From the NCBI RefSeq assembly GCF_900113665.1, contig NZ_FOQD01000025.1, positions 21,739 through 85,738 of the forward strand: a stretch of 64,000 bases of DNA. The letters are read 5' to 3'. The stretch is from Planctomicrobium piriforme. GTDB lineage: Bacteria; Planctomycetota; Planctomycetia; Planctomycetales; Planctomycetaceae. A model generated the notes under the pieces. It ran no database searches. It worked only from the letters and a program-made list of their open reading frames with translations, and was not told the origin of the DNA. The translations under genes and the position numbers were made by a program. This document shows, piece by piece, positions 37,395-45,549 of this stretch; position 1 is the stretch's first letter, and every line of letters begins with the position of its first letter.

Positions 37395-38735
37395 TCAGAT
37401 CAATTCGTGAATCGGTTGATATTGATTCTGGTCAACAAGGTAACGGGGACGGCCTTGCAGGTCGTTCAGCGTCAGTTTGGTGACGTCGATCCCCATTGCC
37501 TTGTACAAAGTGGCAAACACTTCCTGAAAATGAACCGGGCGCTGGGTGACGTATTCGCCCAGGCGATTGGTGGCGCCAATCACCTGACCATGCTTCATGC
37601 CGCCGCCGGCGAGCATCGCACAGGACACCTGCGGCCAGTGGTCGCGGCCGCCCATCGAGTTGATCTTGGGAGTCCGTCCGAATTCGCCCCAGACGACGAC
37701 CGACACGTTTTCGAGCATCCCGCGCTGGTCGAGGTCTTCAATCAGCGCGCTGACCGCCTGATCGAGCATCGGGAAGTCGCGACGGCCCTGCTTGAAGTTG
37801 TCGTTATGCCAGTCCCAGCGACTGAACGACAGCGTCACGCATCGCACGCCTGCTTCCACCAGCCGACGGGCCATCAAAAAGTTCGTCAGCAGTCGGGTGC
37901 TGCCGTCATCCTGCAAGCGGTCTTCGCCGTAGCCGTAACGATCCCGGACTTCCACCGGTTCGCGTTCGAGGTCGAGGGCTTCGGCCAGCCGACTCGATGT
38001 AAGGATGCCGAAAGCCTGTTCCTGAAAGGCGTCGACCCCCTTCATCATGCCGGATTGATCGACGGACGAACGGAAGCGATCGAACGACGCCAGCACCTGC
38101 CGGCGATCCTGCAGTCGTTCCAGCGTAATCCCGTTGAGAACCAGGTTGTCTTTGCCATCTCCGGCAGGCGTGAACGGAGCGTTGGCGATTCCCAGAAACC
38201 CTGCCTGGCCGTTATCGCCCCAGGGGGCATGGCCGGTTTTGGGCGAGAGCCCGACGAACGGCGGAATCGCCGCATCGCGCGGTCCCAGCACACTGGAAAC
38301 AACGCTTCCGAGCGAAGGCCAGCCGCCCGCAGGCTGATTGCGGTCTTCGCGGCCCGTCAGACACTGAAAGGCATGATGCTGCCCGTTCGCGCCAACAATG
38401 GAGCGAATGAACGTCAGCTTGTCGGCGCAAGACGCCAGACGGGGAAAGTGTTCGCAGATTTCAATTCCCGGCACGCGGGTTTGAATCGGGGTGAATTCGC
38501 CGCGGATTTCGGCCGGGGCGTCGGTTTTCAGATCCCACATGTCCTGATGCGGCGGACCGCCGGGCAGGTAGATCATGATGACCCCCTTACCGTCGCCATT
38601 CACCTTGTTGGCCTGTTCGGCCTTCAGGATCTGGGGGAGTGAGAGTCCCCCGAGGGCCAGGCCGCCGAGCTTCAAAAACGCTCGGCGATCCAGCGAGTCG
38701 CACAAGGCGACTGGTTTACCTGCAATCGACAACAT
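37395..38735 (-). CDS. DUF1501 protein (sulfatase-like fold), Tat-type leader
   Basis: The 446-residue protein belongs to the DUF1501 family, abundant in planctomycetes and related to alkaline phosphatase/sulfatase folds. The twin-arginine-like leader is DRRAFLKLGGLALGGLSLPQ. Family motifs are IMIYLPGGPPHQDMWDLK, GIEICEHFPRLA, VVVWGEFGRTPKIN and GRDHWPQVSCAMLAGGGM. Export and a hydrolytic role on sulfated or phosphorylated compounds are inferred; substrates are unknown. Unlike the copy at 48414, no DUF1549/DUF1553 partner is adjacent. Confidence 0.88.
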   Translation of the reverse strand: MLSIAGKPVALCDSLDRRAFLKLGGLALGGLSLPQILKAEQANKVNGDGKGVIMIYLPGGPPHQDMWDLKTDAPAEIRGEFTPIQTRVPGIEICEHFPRLASCADKLTFIRSIVGANGQHHAFQCLTGREDRNQPAGGWPSLGSVVSSVLGPRDAAIPPFVGLSPKTGHAPWGDNGQAGFLGIANAPFTPAGDGKDNLVLNGITLERLQDRRQVLASFDRFRSSVDQSGMMKGVDAFQEQAFGILTSSRLAEALDLEREPVEVRDRYGYGEDRLQDDGSTRLLTNFLMARRLVEAGVRCVTLSFSRWDWHNDNFKQGRRDFPMLDQAVSALIEDLDQRGMLENVSVVVWGEFGRTPKINSMGGRDHWPQVSCAMLAGGGMKHGQVIGATNRLGEYVTQRPVHFQEVFATLYKAMGIDVTKLTLNDLQGRPRYLVDQNQYQPIHELI

Positions 38736-39090
38736 TGGACGGCTCCTTCACACAAGTCCTTGCGGAGAGGCAGCTTCTGGAGGGGAACGGACAGTCCCGG
38801 CAAACGTCCTGTTGCCGATATCGACTGCCCGTCATCAGACACATCAGTTAATACTAATGTGTCACGATACGTTGGCGGATTTTGATGGGAGGATTTCAGG
38901 CTGGGAGCGCATTTAACGGATCTCGCTTTCAGGTTGAATCTCTTGGAGCGGATTTGGGGACAATTCCGAACTTGCCTGCGGAGCGATTTCCCCCGAACGG
39001 GGACCGGGCATCTTGGACAATGTCGCCGACTGCGCCAACCCGAATCCGGGAGAACGGGGGACCGAGCGCACCCCCATTGTAGAATTCACC
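38736..39090. other. Spacer without recognised content
   Basis: These 355 bases between two minus-strand genes hold no convincing gene, RNA or terminator. The region presumably carries the promoter of the DUF1501 gene. Confidence 0.4.
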
Positions 39091-40692
39091 TTACGGCGTC
39101 TCTGACCGGCTTTTTTCTGCGGCAGAATCCGCTGGCGGCAAGAAAGTCGCCAGCCGTTCTTCCAACCACATTTGCAGCAGGAACTTGCCGCTGCTTTGGA
39201 GTTGACTGAGCAGGGTCTGGAATCGTCCCCGGTCGAGCTCGCGGTGATATGTCCGCAGCACCGCCGCCATCTGGCCTTCCGTCAGCACGCCCAAAAGAGC
39301 AGGCAGCAGTTCTTCGATGATCCGCGCCGTCCGTCCGCGTTCGATGTCCGAACAGACCGGAACGACTTCGCTGCTGACGTCTGAAAACAACCCGCGCACA
39401 TGCTCGACCGCATCGTGGATGCTCCGCTCTTTTCGTGACCGCGGATTTCGCCAGTCATAAGGAGGCGACCATTCCATCATCGGGCTCAGGAGGTCGATAT
39501 GCGTCAGGCAGATCACAATCGGGCCGGGCCGCAGTTCCGGATGGGCCGTTCGCCATTTCTGTAGTTCGTCCATGACCGCTCGATCCGCCGATCGCGCCGG
39601 GCTATGGGCGTCCAGCACCAGCAGCAGCATGTCCGACTCGCGCGCGGCCTGCTTCACTTCGTCGAGCTGCTGCTTTGTCGCCCCCGCATCGGCGTAGCCC
39701 GGCGTATCAAGCAGCGTCAGCACCACATCCGTTTCGGGAACGGTCAGCCGGTAACGGTTCACCTGTCGGGTCTCTGGCAGCACGTCCGACTTCGCGACCC
39801 GTTCCCCCACGAGGGCATTCACGAGGCTGGATTTGCCCGCTTTCACCTGCCCGATGAGGGCCACGGTGACCGGTTCCGGCTCCAGACTCGGGCGCGCGGC
39901 CTGAGGTGTATAGGCCTGCTGTTCGGGACTGCCGAACGTGCGACGGTACAGGTCGGCCCCGCCGCGTAAACGGCCGCTATTCATCTCGACCAGATAGAAG
40001 CCCACCTGACGGACGAATCGCAAGTAAACCGCCGCCAGAAATTCGGTCTGCAGTTCCTGCGAGACCGGGCCGACCGTCACTTCGGACGTGAAATACTTCA
40101 GGACGTTGACCGGGTTCACCAGAACGCTGACCGCCCAGGCTGTGTTCTGCAAACGTTTCGCCCATTTGGGGGCGTGCTGCAGCCATTGCCACTGACGAAT
40201 CGTCACCAGCCGGCTGCCAGGCACGGAGTCGAGCATCCAGCGTTCCATGTCGTCGACCGCCAACCGCGTGGCCGCCAGCACTTCCGGTACGGTTAACGAG
40301 GAGATCGGATCGTTCGCATGCGGGTGATAGAACGCGGCGATATCGCGAGAGAGATGCAGCGTCTGCTGAAAATAGAATTGAGGATCGGTGAGCTGCAGCG
40401 GGGACAGGACGTCGATCTGCTCCTGATACCGGCGCACGATCGCCATCGCCTCTTCATCGCGTGGCGTAAAGTGCTCAGGATGCGGCTGGTCGATCTGAAT
40501 TTGTCTCCGTTCCGGCGGCCAGGCGACGGCCACGATCCAGGTGATGAGCCAGAAGACGGGCACGATCCAGAACGTCCAGGCAAACAGCCCCGTCTGCCAC
40601 AGCGCATAGGCCCCCAATCCCAGATATGCCAGGAGCGGCAGCAGAATCAGAATCGAAAGAGTGACGGTGCGTCGCGAAAACATGCAAAACAT
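39091..40692 (-). CDS. Membrane-anchored dynamin/Era-like GTPase
   Basis: The protein has about 533 residues. Two N-terminal membrane helices (SILILLPLLAYLGLGAYALW and FAWTFWIVPVFWLITWIVAV) precede a helical region. The G domain has G1 IGQVKAGKSSLVN, G3 LLDTPGYAD and G4 THID, in place of the usual NKxD. A helical C-terminal tail follows. It resembles bacterial GTPases thought to act in membrane or stress processes. The start is uncertain: 40692 and 40683 are both possible. The frame opens further, to 40752, through a repeat-derived spacer. It lies downstream of the PP2C phosphatase gene. Confidence 0.75.
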   Translation of the reverse strand: MFCMFSRRTVTLSILILLPLLAYLGLGAYALWQTGLFAWTFWIVPVFWLITWIVAVAWPPERRQIQIDQPHPEHFTPRDEEAMAIVRRYQEQIDVLSPLQLTDPQFYFQQTLHLSRDIAAFYHPHANDPISSLTVPEVLAATRLAVDDMERWMLDSVPGSRLVTIRQWQWLQHAPKWAKRLQNTAWAVSVLVNPVNVLKYFTSEVTVGPVSQELQTEFLAAVYLRFVRQVGFYLVEMNSGRLRGGADLYRRTFGSPEQQAYTPQAARPSLEPEPVTVALIGQVKAGKSSLVNALVGERVAKSDVLPETRQVNRYRLTVPETDVVLTLLDTPGYADAGATKQQLDEVKQAARESDMLLLVLDAHSPARSADRAVMDELQKWRTAHPELRPGPIVICLTHIDLLSPMMEWSPPYDWRNPRSRKERSIHDAVEHVRGLFSDVSSEVVPVCSDIERGRTARIIEELLPALLGVLTEGQMAAVLRTYHRELDRGRFQTLLSQLQSSGKFLLQMWLEERLATFLPPADSAAEKSRSETP

Positions 40693-40736
40693 CGCTTGGA
40701 TGTGGGGACATCCCGGAAAGTCTTCACCGGGCAAAT

Positions 40737-40830
40737 TCGAAATCCGAAGCACGAATTTCGAAACAAACTCAAAATCTCAAAAGAGCGTGAACACCGAACC
40801 TGTTTCGGATTTCGAATTTCGTGCTTCGAG
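40737..40830. repeat. Inverted spacer repeat CCGAAGCACGAATTTCGAAA
   Basis: The word at about 40739-40762 recurs inverted at about 40803-40830 (TTTCGAATTTCGTGCTTCGA). The centre is A-rich (AACTCAAAATCTCAAAAG). A related AT-rich spacer lies at 60945-60990. This is one of several wordy spacer families in the window. Confidence 0.6.
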
Positions 40831-40831
40831 T

Positions 40832-42097
40832 TTACCGCGCATTGCGTGGGAGCTCGGCCATGATGATCTGGATCGCCCGGGCGGCATCACGGATTGTTTT
40901 TGAATAGCGTTTTTCCCGCGCCATCTGCTGGGCGCTGGTCACTGCTTTGTCGTGCTCCGCCCAGTCGACCCCCCAGGAGTCTTCACGGGCAGAGCGTTGC
41001 AGTTCGCCATCGATGCGGAGCAATAGTTCTGCGAGTTCCTTGGACGGCAGTCCGACGGCCGTGCGGTGTGCCCGGGAATGATGCGTCTGTGAGTCGTCGA
41101 CCGGTCGGGCCGCTTCCAGCAGGCGACGCTGCCGCAGCGAGGCCACCGTCAGGCCGATCAGGGCGCAGGCCGCCAGCACGGTCAGGCCAATCCCCTGGCT
41201 CTGATGTCCGAATAAAATCAGGGCGAGGCCGCCGACGAGAGCAAACGACGCGGCCCAAAAGCCTGCCAGCCACGACCAGCCCAGCCCCGGCTGATCCTCG
41301 ACGAAGTCGTCATATGTTCGCGGCACCACATTCGCCGGCAGTTCGCCGACTCGGGCGACCAGCACCGTCGAGTTGTCTGGACCGCCGCGGATATTGGCGA
41401 GATTAATCAGCAGCCGCATCGCCTGAGCCGGCGGCAGCTCACGGACAATCGCGCCGATTTCCGGGTCGCTGACCTGATTCGACAATCCATCCGAACAGAG
41501 TAGGAACGTGTCGCCCGGCAGGATCGGCATCGGGCCTTCGATATCGACGTCGATCACCTTTTCCGGCCCCAATGACCGGGTAATGACGTTCTTGTGCTGA
41601 TTGAGATCAATCAGACCTTCCAGGTTTCCGTGCTGCCGCTCGAGTTCCCATTGGAGACTGTGATCGAACGTCAGTTGATCGATCCGATCGCGTCGTACCC
41701 GGTAGATGCGGCTGTCGCCGACATGGCCAATCACCGCGCCGCGGGCCGTCAGTAGCAAGACGGAACAAGTGGTTCCCATGTGCAGGAAGTCGACGTTCTG
41801 CGTGCCCCGTTCGTGAATGGCGTGATTCGCAGCCAGGATGGCGTCATGCAGCATCCGCCGCGGATCGCCTGCGGGGGACTTCAACAGCGTGTGGGGAACA
41901 TTCTCGACCGCCAACTGGCTGGCGAGTTCCCCGACGGCGTGGCCTCCCATGCCGTCGGCGACCATGATGAGATGGCCTGCCCGACGCCATTCCGCCTCGT
42001 CGGCACAGATGTGGACGCAGTGCGAATCTTCATTGTTTTTGCGGCGCAGACCGATATCGGTCCCCGCCTCGCACTGCACTGTCTGTTCCCAGTACAC
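40832..42097 (-). CDS. PP2C-type protein phosphatase with membrane segment
   Basis: The 421-residue protein has a complete PP2C catalytic domain in the first 255 residues. Metal-binding motifs are GLRRKNNEDS, VADGMGGHAVGE, GHVGDSRIYRV, LLCSDGLSNQV and GGPDNSTVLVAR. Two membrane helices follow (WLAGFWAASFALVGGLALIL and GIGLTVLAACALIGLTVASL), then a soluble helical tail. It dephosphorylates Ser/Thr and probably opposes Hanks-type kinases, none of which is in the window. GTG 42097 is the first usable start after an in-frame stop, with GGGGCGG ahead. It is followed by the GTPase gene. Confidence 0.92.
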   Translation of the reverse strand: MYWEQTVQCEAGTDIGLRRKNNEDSHCVHICADEAEWRRAGHLIMVADGMGGHAVGELASQLAVENVPHTLLKSPAGDPRRMLHDAILAANHAIHERGTQNVDFLHMGTTCSVLLLTARGAVIGHVGDSRIYRVRRDRIDQLTFDHSLQWELERQHGNLEGLIDLNQHKNVITRSLGPEKVIDVDIEGPMPILPGDTFLLCSDGLSNQVSDPEIGAIVRELPPAQAMRLLINLANIRGGPDNSTVLVARVGELPANVVPRTYDDFVEDQPGLGWSWLAGFWAASFALVGGLALILFGHQSQGIGLTVLAACALIGLTVASLRQRRLLEAARPVDDSQTHHSRAHRTAVGLPSKELAELLLRIDGELQRSAREDSWGVDWAEHDKAVTSAQQMAREKRYSKTIRDAARAIQIIMAELPRNAR

Positions 42098-42268
42098 GCG
42101 TGTACCGCCCCAACGAAACTGTCATTAACCCGCTGTCCGACTCCGTCAGAGACAATCTTGACTTCGGCGCGGCTGGCAAACCCCGGCGTCCCGATCATAA
42201 CGGCGGAATTTCACGGTTACCATCAACCGGAAATTCCTCGGCTCGGAACGGCCCCTTCCCCACGGGAA

Positions 42269-43450
42269 TCAGCCTGCCGGCGTGGAAAGCGATTGCAGCC
42301 GTGCGGTCATCTCGCCCAGATGCTGATGCAGCAGGGCCAAGGTGAGATCGACCGAAGCAGATTCCCCAAACACAGTGCAGACCGGTTCGCCGCGACGCAG
42401 AGTTCCCCCCGGCAGCGGCAAGTCGGTCACTTCAGGCACTTCCCGCACGGGCACCTGATGTGCGTCCGCCAGCGGCGACTGCAGTTGCAGATCCGCGGGG
42501 CTGTAGAGCACTGCTTTTCCCAGAAACTCGCCGGGATGGGCCCGATTCCAGTTCGTAGAGGGGAGGTCTTCTTTGGCGAAACAGCGGCAATGTTCCCGCA
42601 TAAAGGGGATGCCGGTCACATGTTCCAGCAGTTCAATCGAGGCCGGGTAGCGCGGATTCACTTCGGTGATCCAGGGCACGTCCTGCGAGTCGATCATCAG
42701 GTCGACTCCGTAGAGGCCCTTCAAGCCGAGCTTCCATTTCAGCACGTTGCCGAAGCGGCGAATCAGGTTTTCGACGGCGACGGACAGTGCCACCGGGCCG
42801 ATATTCCCACACCACTGGTAGCCCGTCGCATGGCAGTCGGCCTCGCCAATGAGCTGGCGGGTCATGCCGATGAACCGCACGTCTCCCGATTCTGGCGAAC
42901 CGATGAAGGCCGCCGAATACGGGATGCCGTCGATCCGCTGCTGAAAGCAGTGCGGTTCCTGCAAGGTCGGCGACGCCTGCTGGTCTTCCGTCCAGAGACT
43001 GATCCCCCGGCCCCCGGAACTCGCCAGCGGACGGAGCAGCCAGTTTCCATCGGGAGGGGGCGGATTGTTCTGATCCCGGTAATCGGGCAGCCGGACCCGG
43101 GCGAGTCGGGCCGCTTCCGTCAGTTGTGGAAGTGATCGCACGCGGCCCACCGCCGCAGAATCATTGCCCCAGAGCGGATTCGTCTTGCCGATGGCGTCGA
43201 GCAGATCCGGATTGTTTTCCATCCCCCCGGTGTAGACCACTGGCAGGCCGGGAAACCGTTTCAGTTCGGCCAGAATCCCGTCCGGGTAGCTGTTTAGAAT
43301 GTGAAAGCTGGCATGCGCCCGCAAATCCGCGTCGGCATACAGATCGAGGCACAACGGACGGAAACCGGCCCGAATCGCCGAAAATGCCGCCGCACGGGCA
43401 CTCGCCCCCACGATGAGCAGGTCAACGCTCGTATCGGCACTCTGGATCAA
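42269..43450 (-). CDS. ATP-grasp enzyme, possibly of C1-cofactor synthesis
   Basis: The 393-residue protein has an N-terminal Rossmann-like part (VDLLIVGASARAAAFSAIRA) and an ATP-grasp domain (WLLRPLASSGGRGISLW, LYGVDLMIDSQDVPWITEVN, NPRYPASIELLEH). Such enzymes ligate a carboxylate to an amine. Related ATP-grasp genes occur in the tetrahydromethanopterin/methanofuran gene sets of methylotrophs and planctomycetes, and a beta-RFAP synthase lies 8 kb away, so a role in that pathway is possible but unproven. It is the first gene of the minus-strand block. Confidence 0.7.
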   Translation of the reverse strand: MIQSADTSVDLLIVGASARAAAFSAIRAGFRPLCLDLYADADLRAHASFHILNSYPDGILAELKRFPGLPVVYTGGMENNPDLLDAIGKTNPLWGNDSAAVGRVRSLPQLTEAARLARVRLPDYRDQNNPPPPDGNWLLRPLASSGGRGISLWTEDQQASPTLQEPHCFQQRIDGIPYSAAFIGSPESGDVRFIGMTRQLIGEADCHATGYQWCGNIGPVALSVAVENLIRRFGNVLKWKLGLKGLYGVDLMIDSQDVPWITEVNPRYPASIELLEHVTGIPFMREHCRCFAKEDLPSTNWNRAHPGEFLGKAVLYSPADLQLQSPLADAHQVPVREVPEVTDLPLPGGTLRRGEPVCTVFGESASVDLTLALLHQHLGEMTARLQSLSTPAG

Positions 43451-43789
43451 TCGTCGCTCTCCGGGGTCGCACTCGGCGAGGTGTTCGGTTCACATCACAA
43501 TCTGCTGACGTTATCGACGGACCGATTCCAAACTCAATGGACCAGTAAGACCGGCATTTCAATTTCTTCACGTTTTCTTGATTAGGGAAACTATTCCGAC
43601 GGCCATAGCGACTATGACAGCGCCCTCCTCGGCATCACGCCGCCGCAGAATTCGCAAAAGTCGTGACGTAAATGGCATTCGCTGAACATGATGCAGTTTC
43701 AAAACGACGTATCATTCCCGAATTCTCTCGAACAGATAAAAATAAACTGTCCTGCTGAAGCATCTCATGCAGGGAGAAGAGGATGGAGT
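43451..43789. other. Divergent spacer before the ECF sigma operon
   Basis: These 339 bases hold the promoters of the ATP-grasp gene and the sigma factor operon. An in-frame ATG for the sigma factor lies at 43688 but has no ribosome site. No other feature is seen. Confidence 0.4.
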
Positions 43790-44305
43790 GTGAATCCCGC
43801 TGAGTTGAAACGGCCTGCCCCGGACTGGCTGGCGACGTGGTACACAGACCATGCGCAGCGGCTGAGGGCGTTCGTGTTCGGACTGCTGCGAGATCACGCT
43901 GCCGCCGACGAGGTCGTCCAAACCACATTTCAAACCGCCCTCGATCGCGGCGAGAATGTACGGGCAGGGGCCGAGAAATCCTGGCTGTTTCAAGTCGCCT
44001 ATAACGAGGCGATGGGACGTAAGCGGCGGGACGAAATTCATCGCAGGTCGATTCAAAAACTTCCTCAAAAATCGCCGACAGAGACCCCCGCCTCGGAACT
44101 CCTTCGCAGTGAAACAATCCAGCAGGTTCAAGCTGCCCTGAACCAGCTTCCCGAAGAACAACGGGCAGTCGTGATTGGCAGGATGTATCGCGGGCAGACG
44201 TTTCAGGAGATCGCGGACGAGACCGGGCTTCCGCTCGGAACGGTGCTGACCCGCATGCGGCTCGCTCTACAGAAACTGACCAGAACACTTCAAGACGCAA
44301 CATGA
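43790..44305 (+). CDS. ECF-type RNA polymerase sigma factor
   Basis: The 171-residue product has region 2 (RLRAFVFGLLRDHAAADEVV then QTTFQTAL, AEKSWLFQVAYNEAMGRKRR) and region 4 (LPEEQRAVVIGRMYRGQTFQ then EIADETGLPLGTVLTRMRLA). The frame is open to ATG 43688, but AGGGAGAAGAGGA just ahead of GTG 43790, and the position of region 2, favour the later start. It overlaps the next gene by four bases (ATGA), so the small membrane protein there is its likely anti-sigma factor. It probably drives the exported DUF1549/DUF1501 genes. Confidence 0.88.
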   Translation: MNPAELKRPAPDWLATWYTDHAQRLRAFVFGLLRDHAAADEVVQTTFQTALDRGENVRAGAEKSWLFQVAYNEAMGRKRRDEIHRRSIQKLPQKSPTETPASELLRSETIQQVQAALNQLPEEQRAVVIGRMYRGQTFQEIADETGLPLGTVLTRMRLALQKLTRTLQDAT

Positions 44306-44853
44306 ACACCAACGGCCCACAATTCGAACAACCTTCTGGTGAGCTGCCCCCCGGTGAAGTGCTGCTGCTGGCCAGCCGCTATCTCTCCGGGGAACTCGAC
44401 TCGATCGCCGCCGCTGATTTTGAACAGCGTCTCGCTGACGATCAGTTCGCTCGCGACGCACTGGCCGATGTGGTGCAACTGACTGCGGCCATGCAGTCGC
44501 TGCCCGCAACAGAACTCCAGGTCTTTCCCGTACAGCCGCGCCCAGCGGCGTTCACGACATCGCGGCGGCGACTGGTTCTGGCGACGCTGCTGTCGACAGC
44601 AGCAGTCCTGGCCTTGATTGCTGTCGTGAACATCGCACGCCTCCCTTCGGAATTGCCTGAGAGCCCTCTCGAAATGGCGGACATCTGGACGGCAGTGCCT
44701 GAGATCGAAATCCCTCTCGACCCCGAAGAAGAGCCATTCGAGCCATTGGCGGCCCTGGATGTGCCTGACTGGATGTTTGCGGCTCTCGCCGCAGACGATG
44801 CAGTTCCGAATGTTGTCCCGGTTCCTTCTGAAATCGATGAGGAGAACCTGTAA
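44302..44853 (+). CDS. Putative anti-sigma factor, single-pass membrane protein
   Basis: The 183-residue protein has a helical N-terminal cytoplasmic part (RYLSGELDSIAAADFEQRLA) like anti-sigma domains, but lacks the zinc-binding His/Cys set. One membrane helix (LVLATLLSTAAVLALIAVVN) and an acidic extracytoplasmic tail follow. The assignment rests mainly on position: it overlaps the sigma factor by four bases, and its stop overlaps the next start by one (TAATG). Function is inferred. Confidence 0.6.
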   Translation: MNTNGPQFEQPSGELPPGEVLLLASRYLSGELDSIAAADFEQRLADDQFARDALADVVQLTAAMQSLPATELQVFPVQPRPAAFTTSRRRLVLATLLSTAAVLALIAVVNIARLPSELPESPLEMADIWTAVPEIEIPLDPEEEPFEPLAALDVPDWMFAALAADDAVPNVVPVPSEIDEENL

Positions 44854-45503
44854 TGCACACGCGACTCATCGCACTGACAGTCTGCCTGCTGGCCTGCGGC
44901 GTGTGGTCCTGGGGGGCGGAGAAAAACCCTGGGAAGAATCCCGTCGGCGGTTCCGAAAACGAACAGGCCACGCTCGACTTTGTGAACGCGCACCACGCGG
45001 AACTGGGGAAACTGCTGGCGAAGCTCAAGAAGAATCAGCAGCCGCAGTATGCCGACGCCCTCAAGGAACTTTCGCGCACACGCGAACGCCTCGAACGGAT
45101 GCAGCAGAAGCAGCCTGAGCGATACGAGCTTGAACTCGCCATCTGGAAGCTCGATTCGACGATTCGCCTGGTGGTCGCCCAAAGCGTGACCAGGCCCGAC
45201 GACCACGATCGCGAGCGGCTGGTGTCCCTGATCGAAGAACGCGACGCACTGCGACTGCAGCTGCTGCAATTCGATCAGGTTCGACTTCAGGAACGGCTCA
45301 AACGCATTCAGGAACAGATTGACAAACAGCAGAGCGGCGATGGCGCCGTAGCTGCCGCCAGCGAAGCGGACCGCTTGACCGCTGAAGTCCGCACCAAGTC
45401 CAGGACCATGAAGACTGCCGTCAAACGCCAGCGTCCCGCCGACCAGCAGGACGAACCGGCTGAAAAGACAGCTCCTCAAAAGAGCGATGAGCCGGGGAAG
45501 TAA
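44853..45503 (+). CDS. Exported coiled-coil protein
   Basis: The 216-residue protein has a signal peptide (MHTRLIALTVCLLACGVWSW) and a long charged coiled coil (ALKELSRTRERLERMQQKQP, EERDALRLQLLQFDQVRLQE). The tail is Lys/Asp/Glu-rich. It recalls small periplasmic stress chaperones only in general architecture. It overlaps the anti-sigma gene and lies 46 bases before the DUF1549 gene, inside the same operon. The function is unknown. Confidence 0.6.
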   Translation: MHTRLIALTVCLLACGVWSWGAEKNPGKNPVGGSENEQATLDFVNAHHAELGKLLAKLKKNQQPQYADALKELSRTRERLERMQQKQPERYELELAIWKLDSTIRLVVAQSVTRPDDHDRERLVSLIEERDALRLQLLQFDQVRLQERLKRIQEQIDKQQSGDGAVAAASEADRLTAEVRTKSRTMKTAVKRQRPADQQDEPAEKTAPQKSDEPGK

Positions 45504-45549
45504 TTCAACCGCAGCGGCGAACAGAATCAGCAGGATTCAAGACAACGGG

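Noticed and set aside
41780..43135. 451-residue plus-strand frame across the PP2C and ATP-grasp genes
   Set aside because: It spans two well-supported genes on the other strand and the spacer between them.
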